The notes under the pieces were generated by a model that worked only from the letters and a program-made list of their open reading frames with translations, was not told where the DNA came from and made no database searches. DNA of 64,000 nt, taken from NCBI RefSeq assembly GCF_000390185.1, contig NZ_AQHR01000020.1, positions 38,691-102,690 on the forward strand, in the 5' to 3' direction. This document shows, piece by piece, positions 27,646-36,359 of the stretch (position 1 is the stretch's first letter; each line of letters opens with the position of its first letter). The DNA is from Lunatimonas lonarensis. Lineage in GTDB: Bacteria > Bacteroidota > Bacteroidia > Cytophagales > Cyclobacteriaceae. A program made the position numbers and the translations under genes.

Positions 27646-29781
27646 CTATCTGACCACTTTCATCACCCCTTGCATCACATAAGCATGGCCCGGAAAGGTG
27701 CATACGTACATGTAGTCCCCAGGTACAGCGGGGGCTTCAAAGTAGATGGTCTCCGTACTTTCGGGCGATAGGATATTGGTGTGAAACAATACCTCTCCCG
27801 AATCCGGAATGTAGTTTTTCTGCGAGCCCTCCAGCCCCATTTTCAATGCTGCCTCTCCTACCTGCACGGCCATGCCTGGGGTTACAATTACCAGATTGTG
27901 CAGCATGTCGTCGTCGTTGTTAAAGGTGAGTTTGACCTTGCTGCCGGCCTTTACCTCTATCGTCTCCACATCAAACTTCAAACCCGGCTTGGTACCAATG
28001 ATAATGGTCCTGTCCGCGCTTCCCGACCAGGAAGCTGGCATCGCCGTGACGCGTTTGGGCGAAGCTGCGCCGGATGAAACCGTGGCAGTAACTTTGCCGG
28101 GAGCAGTAGTTGGGGCCGCAGCGTGTTGATGATGGGCAGTATGATTCATCGCAGGGGCTTTCACTAGGGTGGAAAGGTCAATTTTTTCCCCCTCGGGAAG
28201 CTGATTGAGGGTATAATATCCAACCGAATGCAGTAGGTCTTTCCCTGCGTCGGATTTGATCCCTTCGGCGTTGATCTCGTGGATATACCCTTCCTTGAGC
28301 CCATCCACCACCAACCTTACCTTCAGGCCATCCTCAGATACCAATACGCCCTTAATGTCCAGTTCCTCCAACTCTATCACGGGACTTCCGTAGTTGTGGT
28401 GGTACTTGTAGGTAAACGAGGAGGCTTTGTAGGACGCCAGTTGTTCCGCGCTGGTCTTGGCAACGGGGAGCGTAAACTCCAGCTCAAAGCCATCCGGCTG
28501 GGCCTTTACCGTCTTGATTTCAAAAGGTGTCTTTCCTGTCCAAATCAAACGCTGCAAACCATAGGGTGCAGTTCCCGTAGACCCCCATCCCCGGCTGGTC
28601 ATCCCCACAAACATGGAGGCGTCGTTGCCCCATACCATGCGAAGGATACCGGAGGAAAAGCCCTCCCGAAATGGAAAAGCAGCCCCCTGATATACGCCGT
28701 TTACCTTTTCCAAGGCCACTCGAAAGATCTTACTGTGTCCCTGATCGCCCACAAACAATTGACCGGAAAAGGGCCCAAAGCCACCTTCTGACTTATCCAC
28801 AAGGATATCGGAGGTTGATATGCCCATTAGCCCATGGGGCAGCCATACGGAAGGGGTCTTAAACCCCGGAATATCCGCAGCCACCTTATGCATGGGGTCA
28901 CCGGTGTCCGGAATGTCATCAATGGTCAGTTTGACCGGGGAACCCTCCAAATGACTCCATCGAAGCCCCTCGGGATTGCCCACAAAATCCCCGGTTTCCA
29001 CGTGGGTGATTCGTCCGGACCCAACCCAGTCTCCTTGGTTTTCGCCATAAAATATGTCCCCCTCTGCATTGTAGCCAAAACCTGCCGGCGACCGCATACC
29101 GGTGGCGATCGGTACCATGTTACCGTCGGGTGAAACCTTCATCATCCAACCTCTCCACTTGGACTGGCTGGCACCGTGTCCTATCCAGCCTAGGTTCAGC
29201 GTCACAAGCATGTCGCCCTCCGGCGTGAAGAGCGGCCCATAGGAATACTCATGGTAATTGCCCGCAAGGGGCCAAGAGACGATGGTTTCATACGAATCCG
29301 CCTTGCCATCTGCATTTAGATCGGTCAGCTTGGTGATTTCAGACCGCTGGGTGGCGTAAAAGCTGCCCCGGTGATAGGCCAACCCAAGCGGTTCATGCAG
29401 CCCATAGGCAAAGCGGTTGAACCGCGGTATGCGTGTTCCGTCCATATAGGGATTTTCGATCACCCATACTTCCCCTCTACGGGTCGATACCCCTAGGCTA
29501 CCATCCGGCGTAAAGGCCAGGCCACCGACTTCCAATTCTATGCCATCAGGTATAGGAATATCCACGATGGTATAGTATTCCTGTTCTCTGGCGATCTGGG
29601 CTTTTGGATCAGGAGAGGTTCCGCCCTGGGCAAGGAGCGTTCCGGAAGCCAAAAGGCCTCCCAGTAATATACCGGTGCAAATAAATCCCCTTCCACCAAA
29701 CAGCGCAAAAGACACCGCATGGCGGATTATATTGATTGAATTCGTAAATCCTCGTTGCATGTTAAGAAACATTTTGATCAA
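27646..29781 (-). CDS. secreted beta-propeller sugar dehydrogenase-like protein with C-terminal cupredoxin domain
   Basis: The N-terminal part is a signal peptide or anchor (about 24-51, ICTGILLGGLLASGTLLAQ). Residues about 70-420 form a propeller like those in glucose/sorbosone dehydrogenases (GGLAFTPDGSLGVSTRRGEVWVI, HEPLGLAYHRGSFYATQRSE, GMRSPAGFGYNAEGDIFYGE, GQLFVGDQGHSKI). Residues about 590-711 are a cupredoxin with type I copper ligands His628, Cys694, His699 and Met703 (MLHNL, YVCTFPGHAYVMQG). No CxxCH haem motif occurs. The TTG start at 29781 overlaps the stop of the DUF1080 gene by four bases; the ATG 9 bases on could also start it. I infer a sugar oxidoreductase passing electrons through copper. 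Confidence 0.72.
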   Translation of the reverse strand: MIKMFLNMQRGFTNSINIIRHAVSFALFGGRGFICTGILLGGLLASGTLLAQGGTSPDPKAQIAREQEYYTIVDIPIPDGIELEVGGLAFTPDGSLGVSTRRGEVWVIENPYMDGTRIPRFNRFAYGLHEPLGLAYHRGSFYATQRSEITKLTDLNADGKADSYETIVSWPLAGNYHEYSYGPLFTPEGDMLVTLNLGWIGHGASQSKWRGWMMKVSPDGNMVPIATGMRSPAGFGYNAEGDIFYGENQGDWVGSGRITHVETGDFVGNPEGLRWSHLEGSPVKLTIDDIPDTGDPMHKVAADIPGFKTPSVWLPHGLMGISTSDILVDKSEGGFGPFSGQLFVGDQGHSKIFRVALEKVNGVYQGAAFPFREGFSSGILRMVWGNDASMFVGMTSRGWGSTGTAPYGLQRLIWTGKTPFEIKTVKAQPDGFELEFTLPVAKTSAEQLASYKASSFTYKYHHNYGSPVIELEELDIKGVLVSEDGLKVRLVVDGLKEGYIHEINAEGIKSDAGKDLLHSVGYYTLNQLPEGEKIDLSTLVKAPAMNHTAHHQHAAAPTTAPGKVTATVSSGAASPKRVTAMPASWSGSADRTIIIGTKPGLKFDVETIEVKAGSKVKLTFNNDDDMLHNLVIVTPGMAVQVGEAALKMGLEGSQKNYIPDSGEVLFHTNILSPESTETIYFEAPAVPGDYMYVCTFPGHAYVMQGVMKVVR

Positions 29782-31610
29782 TAAATCAAGCTATATTGAA
29801 TGGTTGTTGCTTCGGGCGAAGTAGAAAGGGGAACCATCAGTTCCTGGCCCAATGCCGTATTTCGGATTTGACTGCCAGGTAGAACCGAGTTGGCCAATTT
29901 TACGTAATAGGCTCCCTTGTCGATAAGGTATACTCCGTCGCCAATGGCTTCAATATTTTCCGCCGCAATAATCCTGGCCCAATAATCCTGAGATTGGCCG
30001 AAATTTTTGTACGTAAGTGTGCGGCTAATTGCTTTTCCATCCAGCTCCGGCTCAAAGTAGTCCTCAACGGCTACCTGATCAAAAACGTATTTGAAGGTAG
30101 GACGACGGGCACGATTCAACACGTAACCCTGAATCTGGAGCAGGTCGGCACGTAGGGAATCAGGCCATGCGCTTTCCCGCGTTGGCAGCTTCGCAATGGC
30201 AGGGCCGGCGGCAAGGTCCACAGTCGCACCGGTAGGCACCATCAGCTGACTTTCTCCCCGTTGTCTCCACATGGGGGAAGTATCCAAAAAACCACCCCGC
30301 CAGATTTGCAGCGGTGCCCCAAGCTGAAGGTCATACGCCAAATGGGTACCGATAGGCTCCCCTACCCCAACGGTATGCGTCCTGACGCGCCCACCATGGC
30401 TCAAAAATCCCCGCAATACTACCGGCTCCTGAATGGCGTCTACGTACAGGGGCTTTCGGATTACATGCTCCACATAGGAATTTGGATCGTGAAGGGGGCT
30501 TTTCTTGATACCGGGCCCTTCCACATAAAAGCCCAGTTGCGGTCGCCGGCCGGGATAGTTTGGTTTGTAAAAAATCAGTTTAAACGGCACCTTGCCCGTC
30601 TCTAGATGGATGGTCTTGCTACGGGAGGGTTCGGCACCATCTTCCAGTAGGTTTTCGCCATTTACATAAAGGCTGGTCCTTCCAAAGGTGGAGAGTGAAA
30701 AGGTGTAATCCCCTGCCGCTTCGATGGCAAGGCTGCCGGTGTATTCATAGGCAAAATCAAGAACCCCATGTCCCAAATCCCAGGTTATCTTGTTCAGGCT
30801 GCCGGTTTCCTCAGGTGTTTTCCCCTCGTATTCGGCCAGGGTTTGAAATTTCCCTTTGTAATAGTCGTAGCGCAAATTCTCAATTTCGGGTACCGGAGAA
30901 CCAAAGAGTTTATACTTCATGTTTCGGATCGCTACCGGTCCATGGTCTCCTTGTATCATAAGGGGGCCCAGTTCGCGCTCGTCCTCAAACAGGGCCGAAG
31001 TCGTGGGCCCGGTCACCTCAACATTTTCGTGTATCAGGACACCGTTCTGGAATACCTGCACAAACTTGGCATTCTTGATCTTTTCACCCCGCGCATTAAA
31101 CCGAGGTGCTTCAAATACGATCTTAAAGTGCTGCCATAGACCCGGAGCCTTGCTCACATTCATCCGGGGTGCCTTTCCTTCGAAACCGCGACGGGTTTCC
31201 AGATCAAAGCGTTGGTAAATGCCCCCCGCATCGCCGGAGTTGACGATCTGCTTACCCCAGCTATCCAGAATCTGGATCTCGTACCTTCCCTGTAGGTATA
31301 CCCCCGAATTGGAACCCTTGGGCACCATAAATTCCAGTTCCAACTCCATGTCACCGTGTTCGAAGCCTGAAACAAGGTGGGGGCCGTTTTTCGGCTTGGG
31401 CGGATTCACCAAGATCCCGGTGCCCCGGGCTGTGGACACAAAATCAGTTTGATCCCAATGGCCCTGTACATGGCCCACCTGCTTCCAGGTTTTGGGAATG
31501 GGGCCAAAGTCTTTCCAGTCCGAAATGACCCGAACCTCCTGCGCGGACACCGAAGCCGCCCGCAGAAAAATAAACACCATTAGAAATGTAGCAACACGCA
31601 TAGATATCAT
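29778..31610 (-). CDS. DUF1080 (3-keto-glycoside hydrolase/lyase-like) protein with PA14-like region
   Basis: Exported protein with a signal peptide (about 1-24). Residues about 30-235 are a DUF1080/PF06439 jelly-roll domain: DMELELEFMVPKGSNSGVYL, GRYEIQILDSWGK, GDAGGIYQRF, PGLWQHFKIVFEAPRF, GPLMIQGDHGPVAIRN. Some characterised family members cleave 3-keto-glycosides made by a partner oxidoreductase. Residues about 250-370 resemble a PA14-type sandwich (GSLAIEAAGDYTFSLSTFGR, TSLYVNGENLLEDG), often carbohydrate-binding. A C-terminal domain of about 240 residues is unassigned. The TGA stop overlaps the start of the propeller-cupredoxin gene, so the two are probably co-translated partners. Confidence 0.78.
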   Translation of the reverse strand: MISMRVATFLMVFIFLRAASVSAQEVRVISDWKDFGPIPKTWKQVGHVQGHWDQTDFVSTARGTGILVNPPKPKNGPHLVSGFEHGDMELELEFMVPKGSNSGVYLQGRYEIQILDSWGKQIVNSGDAGGIYQRFDLETRRGFEGKAPRMNVSKAPGLWQHFKIVFEAPRFNARGEKIKNAKFVQVFQNGVLIHENVEVTGPTTSALFEDERELGPLMIQGDHGPVAIRNMKYKLFGSPVPEIENLRYDYYKGKFQTLAEYEGKTPEETGSLNKITWDLGHGVLDFAYEYTGSLAIEAAGDYTFSLSTFGRTSLYVNGENLLEDGAEPSRSKTIHLETGKVPFKLIFYKPNYPGRRPQLGFYVEGPGIKKSPLHDPNSYVEHVIRKPLYVDAIQEPVVLRGFLSHGGRVRTHTVGVGEPIGTHLAYDLQLGAPLQIWRGGFLDTSPMWRQRGESQLMVPTGATVDLAAGPAIAKLPTRESAWPDSLRADLLQIQGYVLNRARRPTFKYVFDQVAVEDYFEPELDGKAISRTLTYKNFGQSQDYWARIIAAENIEAIGDGVYLIDKGAYYVKLANSVLPGSQIRNTALGQELMVPLSTSPEATTIQYSLIY

Positions 31611-31745
31611 ATCATTTGTAACTGATCTTACTGTTTTAAATTCAACTCATTATTGTCTTTGAGTGATTCCTCCGTTTCGGAACTGGGTGGCTTGCCCAAA
31701 CGACCCTCCCATTGGCCCACCAATTTCCCAAAGGATTGCCTCTGT

Positions 31746-33164
31746 TTAGTTGTCCGCAAGACGCGCATCCAGCAACCGGTTGATAACCGAATCCACTACC
31801 TGGGAATACCTGCCAACTTTCCCGGAATACCTAGGGTCCAACGCCAAATTGACCACCTCGTCCGGATCGCTCTTGTGATGGTAAAGCTCCAGGTAATCGA
31901 AGTCGTCGTATCGGATAAATTTATACTCCTCATCCCTATACCCCTCGGTTTTGAGTAATTTGGGGTTGCTTTCGTGCCGATGCTCCAAGTATACGCCGGA
32001 TCGCCAGGATGCAGGAGCACCTCCATAAAAATCCGTAAGGCTTTGGCCCTGATATAGGTCGGGAACGGGTACCCCCGCCAAGGCTAATATCGTAGGGGCA
32101 ATGTCCACATTCAAGGCTATTTGGGAAAAGGTTCGACCCCGCCGTTCTCGGGGCTGCCGTGGATCGTAGATCATCAAGGGTACCCGAATGGAAGGTTCAT
32201 GAAGCAGCCACTTACCGGCATAGCCCCGTTCGCCCAGAAAATACCCATTATCCCCCATGAAGATGATGACCGTGTTATCCGCTATCCCGGCCTCCTCCAG
32301 GGAGTACCTGATGCGGGCCAACACACTGTCCACGGCACTGATCATGCGGTAGTGTCCCTTGACCATTTCCTGGTGCTTTTCGGGCGTATCAAATCGCCAA
32401 TACCAGCGCTCACGGTTCAACGAGGTCTGCAAAAACTCCGGAAGGGTGTCAAAAAAAGCCGGGTCGGCGGTCCTGTGTACCGGGATGTCCACGTCGCGGT
32501 ACAAATGATCCACGTAATCGGGCCAAAAATACTGCTCCACCGCCCCGTCGTCTGCATGGGGCGACCAAAAGGACAGGGACAGGCAAAACGGATGCTCTTT
32601 GTTGGCATGGATAAAATCTATGGCCAAATCGCCGTTGATATCGGCCAGGTGAACCTGCCTTCCATCAATTTCACGGAGGTAGGGCCAAAAGGTCTTGTTG
32701 ATGGTATGAAATAGCGTGTCCTCCATCCCTTCATTGACTTTCACGCCAAACTTACCTACAAAGCCTGTGCGGTAGCCCGCACCCTTCAATAGTTTGGGGT
32801 AACTGAGGTCCAGGTAGGCATCGGCAAGGGGTGGCTTTCCAAAGGTGAAATCATGCGTGCGCTCATACAGTCCCGTGAAAAGCGAAGCCCTACTGGCCGC
32901 ACAGATCGCCGTGGTCACGAAGGCATTTTCAAAATAAAGACCCTCCCTCGCCAACTGATCCATGTGGGGGGTATGGATAATGTCATTGCCAGCATACCCG
33001 AGGGCATCCCAACGCTGGTCATCCGTCAAGATAAAGATAATGTTGGGCTTGGCGGGTGGGATTTCTTTCCTGTCTATTTTGCATGCCTGCCCCATGACCA
33101 TCGTCACAAGCAAACACCCAATCAACGAACTCCAAGCGGAGCTACCCATTTTTGTTCTTTTCAT
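31746..33164 (-). CDS. sulfatase (formylglycine type)
   Basis: Sulfatase of 472 residues, exported (hydrophobic N terminus with Cys28 as possible lipobox Cys, VMGQAC). Metal site FILTDDQRWDALGYAGN with Asp48-Asp49; formylglycine motif CAASR (88-92), a C-x-A-x-R variant of the usual C-x-P-x-R. Other motifs are GKFGVKV, SFWSPHADD and IFMGDNGYFLGERGYAGKWL. The C terminus (DEEYKFIRY, LYHHKSDPDEVVNLA) is typical. It is third of three sulfatases encoded in a row, 32 bases after the previous one and 135 before the DUF1080 gene. Confidence 0.9.
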   Translation of the reverse strand: MKRTKMGSSAWSSLIGCLLVTMVMGQACKIDRKEIPPAKPNIIFILTDDQRWDALGYAGNDIIHTPHMDQLAREGLYFENAFVTTAICAASRASLFTGLYERTHDFTFGKPPLADAYLDLSYPKLLKGAGYRTGFVGKFGVKVNEGMEDTLFHTINKTFWPYLREIDGRQVHLADINGDLAIDFIHANKEHPFCLSLSFWSPHADDGAVEQYFWPDYVDHLYRDVDIPVHRTADPAFFDTLPEFLQTSLNRERWYWRFDTPEKHQEMVKGHYRMISAVDSVLARIRYSLEEAGIADNTVIIFMGDNGYFLGERGYAGKWLLHEPSIRVPLMIYDPRQPRERRGRTFSQIALNVDIAPTILALAGVPVPDLYQGQSLTDFYGGAPASWRSGVYLEHRHESNPKLLKTEGYRDEEYKFIRYDDFDYLELYHHKSDPDEVVNLALDPRYSGKVGRYSQVVDSVINRLLDARLADN

Positions 33165-33196
33165 TCACTAGTTTTGGTTAGGCACCCGATTAGGGT

Positions 33197-34795
33197 TTAC
33201 TGACTAATAAACTGCTGGGTCAGCTCATCGGAATCTCCGTACTGCGCCCGTAACTCTATCAACTTTTGATGCAGCATTTCCTGTACCTGCGCATAGGCGG
33301 GGTTTCCATAAAGATTGTTCATTTCCCGCGGATCCGTTTCGAGGTCATACATCTCCCATTCATCGATATCATGGTAAAAATGGATCAACTTAAAGCGATC
33401 GGTCCGTACCCCATAGTGCCTCTTTACGTCGTGCGGCCCAGGGTATTCGTAGTAATGGTAATACATCGCATCCCTCCAGGGAATCTTTTGTCCTGCTGCG
33501 GGCTGACGCCAAGACATACCCTGCATATCCTCGGGAATGGGCACACCTGCATAATCCAAGATGGTCGGTGCGTGGTCAAGATTCAATACCATTTGCTGTA
33601 CTTCCGTTCCCGGCTTGATCTCCTTTGGATAGCGTACCAATAGGGGTGTACTCAGCGAAGGTTCGTACATAAACCGCTTATCATACCAGCCATGTTCACC
33701 GAGGTAGAACCCTTGATCTGAGGTGTAGATGACCACCGTATTGTCCAGCAATCCTTCCTTCTCCAGGTAATCCAGCACCCTTCCAATGCCATCGTCTACC
33801 GATTTGACCACTTTTAGGTAATCCCTAAGGTAGCGGTTGTACATAAACTTGGCCTGTCTTTCCCGGTCCGGCCTTTCCCTGAGTGGGCGCTCTCCCGGGG
33901 TTCCATCCCCAAACAACTTCTCATTGGCCGGCGCATACACTTTCTCCCATGCATCTAATTCCTCCTCCGTCATTCGGCCAAAGGGTGCCGGCAATCGGCT
34001 TGGTTCTCCGGTAAAGGGGTTTTTGTCAAATTTCATGTCCCAACCCCAGTACATATCATCCACAATGGACATGGCCTGTTGCTTGGCGGCAAGGCCCCTC
34101 CCCTGATGGTCGTCAAAAAAGGTGTCCGGGAAATCAAACTCCCGATCCTCGTATAGGTCCAGGTATCGTTGCTCGGGCATCCAGTTCCTATGAGGCGCTT
34201 TGGGGTGATAGTTTACCGCAAAGGGCTTGCTGCGGTCCCAATCGTTTTCCAGCCAGTCGATGACAAATTGCGGAATCAGCGCTTCGCTGTGTCCTTCGTA
34301 TTTTTCTTCCACCTCACCGTTTCTGATAAACTCCGGATGATAATAGTTTCCCTGACCGGGTAAAGTAAGCGAAAAGTTATACCCCTGCGGCTTTCCGGCG
34401 AGGTGGATCTTGCCGATCAGCGCAGTTTCGTACCCCGCAGCCTGCAGCAGCTTCGGGTACATGGGCTGGTCCCAATTGAAAGGCACCACGTTATCCATCT
34501 TTCCGTTGATATGGCTGTACTTGCCGGTAAGCAGCACTGCCCTGCTGGGTGCGCAGATGGAGTTGGTGACGAAACTGTTTCGGAAAAGCGCTCCTTCCTT
34601 TGCCAACCGGTCCATATTGGGAAAATAGGTGCTGTCCAAGAGGCCGTGACCGTACGCGTAAATCGCCTGCTGCGTATGGTCGTCGGTCATAATGTAGAGA
34701 ATATTGGGCCGCTGGGTCTCTTTACTTTCCTCGCTACAGGAACCTAGCATCCAAATACTTAGCGAAATACAAAACAGAAATCTATACATGTTCAC
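33197..34795 (-). CDS. sulfatase (formylglycine type), lipoprotein
   Basis: Sulfatase with lipobox MLGSC (Cys20). Metal site YIMTDDHTQQAIYAYG; formylglycine motif CAPSR (81-85) then LLTGKYSHINGKMDN, a common start for iduronate-sulfatase-like bacterial glycan sulfatases. Also GKIHLAG, NYHPKAPHRNW, IYTSDQGFYLGEHGWYDKRF and MYEPSLSTPLLVRYP. Length 532 is normal. It lies between two other sulfatases in the GH106 operon. Substrate position on the glycan cannot be read from sequence. Confidence 0.92.
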   Translation of the reverse strand: MNMYRFLFCISLSIWMLGSCSEESKETQRPNILYIMTDDHTQQAIYAYGHGLLDSTYFPNMDRLAKEGALFRNSFVTNSICAPSRAVLLTGKYSHINGKMDNVVPFNWDQPMYPKLLQAAGYETALIGKIHLAGKPQGYNFSLTLPGQGNYYHPEFIRNGEVEEKYEGHSEALIPQFVIDWLENDWDRSKPFAVNYHPKAPHRNWMPEQRYLDLYEDREFDFPDTFFDDHQGRGLAAKQQAMSIVDDMYWGWDMKFDKNPFTGEPSRLPAPFGRMTEEELDAWEKVYAPANEKLFGDGTPGERPLRERPDRERQAKFMYNRYLRDYLKVVKSVDDGIGRVLDYLEKEGLLDNTVVIYTSDQGFYLGEHGWYDKRFMYEPSLSTPLLVRYPKEIKPGTEVQQMVLNLDHAPTILDYAGVPIPEDMQGMSWRQPAAGQKIPWRDAMYYHYYEYPGPHDVKRHYGVRTDRFKLIHFYHDIDEWEMYDLETDPREMNNLYGNPAYAQVQEMLHQKLIELRAQYGDSDELTQQFISQ

Positions 34796-34892
34796 TTGTG
34801 TTTGTTGATTACGTGTGGGTTCAAGATAACCAAGCTTTTGGTAACTATCACCGCATCAGTACCTATTTTTCCACTAGCGGCAGGCAGATGCG

Positions 34893-36350
34893 CTACGAAT
34901 TGCGCCGTGTGGGAGATTGCGCATTCTCCGATCCTTCCTGCGAATAGGGTATACTTCCATGCGAGCCCGGCACCAACTGCCAATGGTCAATGTACCACTG
35001 GGCGGGCTTGAAATCATCGCCGACTTTTTCCAACAACTGCGAAAGCTTACGATCCATCTCCGCTACAAGTGCCTCATTGCCTGAGTCCAGCACCAAATTC
35101 CGCAATTGAAAAGGATCAGACAGGTCGTCAAACAAAAGCCAAGGGCCATCCAGAGAACGCACGTAGGTATATTGGGCTGTTTTCATGGCCCGGTATTCCT
35201 TTCCATATTCGCCTCCAATCCAAGGGGCCAATTGCATGTAGAGTACGCCGTGATCCGGGATCTCTCGGGATTTGGTCACTACCTCGGAGAGGTCGTCACC
35301 CTCATACGTCTCCGGTATGGTCAGCCCCAACATCCTAAATAGTGTCGGAAAAATGTCTGGTGTGGTAATAGGGGTTTGGATGATCCTGCCTGCTGTACCA
35401 TGCATACGCGGATAGCGAATAAGCATCGGAACCCGCGCAGACTCGGCCAAGGGCACTTGTTTAGCCTTCGGGCGAACCCCATGGGAACCGAGCATTTCAC
35501 CATGATCTGAGGTAAAAACCAATAGGGTATTGTCCCGGATACCCAACTCATCCAAGGTAGCCAATAACTCGCCGATCGAAGTGTCCAAGGCTTCGCAGTG
35601 TGCATAATAGCCCTGCGCTTCAACCCTTGCCTCTTCGAGCATTTCGACGGGTACATTGGGCGGCAGCACCAACTGATCCACTGGGTAGTTTTTTTTCAGT
35701 TCCTCCGGTGCCGTATGGTGCGGAAAATGCGGTGTACCATAGGATAGAAATAAGGCAAAAGGCTTTTCCTTTTCCACCTGGGCTTTAATGTAGGCCACGG
35801 CGTCCTTGGTCTGGGCATACACATCGTAGCCTTCCCAGTAGCGTTTTTCATCGGAATCATTTGCATAGTAATGCGAATGATTGTAGTTGTGGTCGCATTC
35901 GGCTACCTTCCAATACTCAAAACCATGCCTGCGGGCAGGTGGTATAAAGGAATGCCTGCCATGCCCATCCAAATGCCATTTGCCGATGTATCCTGTCGTG
36001 TAGCCTCGGTCTTTCAGCACATTGCCCAGGCCATATTCACTCAGCGGCAGGTGAAGGTCGTTTAGAAACATGCCCGTGGAAGTAGGATACCTACCCGTGA
36101 TCAACGAAGCCCTGTAAGGTGTGCAGACCGGGATCACAGAAACGGCGTTTTCAAAATGAATGCTTTCGCCGGCCAGCTGATCCAAATGCGGCGTCCGTAC
36201 ATTGGGGTCTCCGGTAAAGCCAAACGCAGAGGCCCGCCACTGATCGACCAAAATATACACAATATGGGGCTGCACCTCCGGGGCGGCGGGTGAACAACTT
36301 GCCAAAACAGACAAGGCAAGAATTAAACTACAAATTATTCTGGATACCAT
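34893..36350 (-). CDS. sulfatase (formylglycine type), lipoprotein
   Basis: Sulfatase, 485 residues, lipobox VLASC (Cys19). Metal site YILVDQWRASAFGFTG; formylglycine motif CTPYR (76-80), where Tyr replaces the usual Ser before Arg, a variant found in bacterial sulfatases. Also GKWHLDGHGRHSF, SYGTPHFPHHTAP, VFTSDHGEMLGSHGV and AESARVPMLIRYP. The gene begins 9 bases after the upstream GH106 stop, implying tight coupling and a shared glycan target. Confidence 0.9.
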   Translation of the reverse strand: MVSRIICSLILALSVLASCSPAAPEVQPHIVYILVDQWRASAFGFTGDPNVRTPHLDQLAGESIHFENAVSVIPVCTPYRASLITGRYPTSTGMFLNDLHLPLSEYGLGNVLKDRGYTTGYIGKWHLDGHGRHSFIPPARRHGFEYWKVAECDHNYNHSHYYANDSDEKRYWEGYDVYAQTKDAVAYIKAQVEKEKPFALFLSYGTPHFPHHTAPEELKKNYPVDQLVLPPNVPVEMLEEARVEAQGYYAHCEALDTSIGELLATLDELGIRDNTLLVFTSDHGEMLGSHGVRPKAKQVPLAESARVPMLIRYPRMHGTAGRIIQTPITTPDIFPTLFRMLGLTIPETYEGDDLSEVVTKSREIPDHGVLYMQLAPWIGGEYGKEYRAMKTAQYTYVRSLDGPWLLFDDLSDPFQLRNLVLDSGNEALVAEMDRKLSQLLEKVGDDFKPAQWYIDHWQLVPGSHGSIPYSQEGSENAQSPTRRNS

Positions 36351-36359
36351 CGCTCGGGC

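Noticed and set aside
34893..36350. CTPYR in place of C-x-P-S-R, considered as an inactive sulfatase.
   Set aside because: Cys and Arg, the residues essential for formylglycine formation, are kept, and the Tyr variant occurs in other bacterial sulfatases, so it is not evidence of inactivation.
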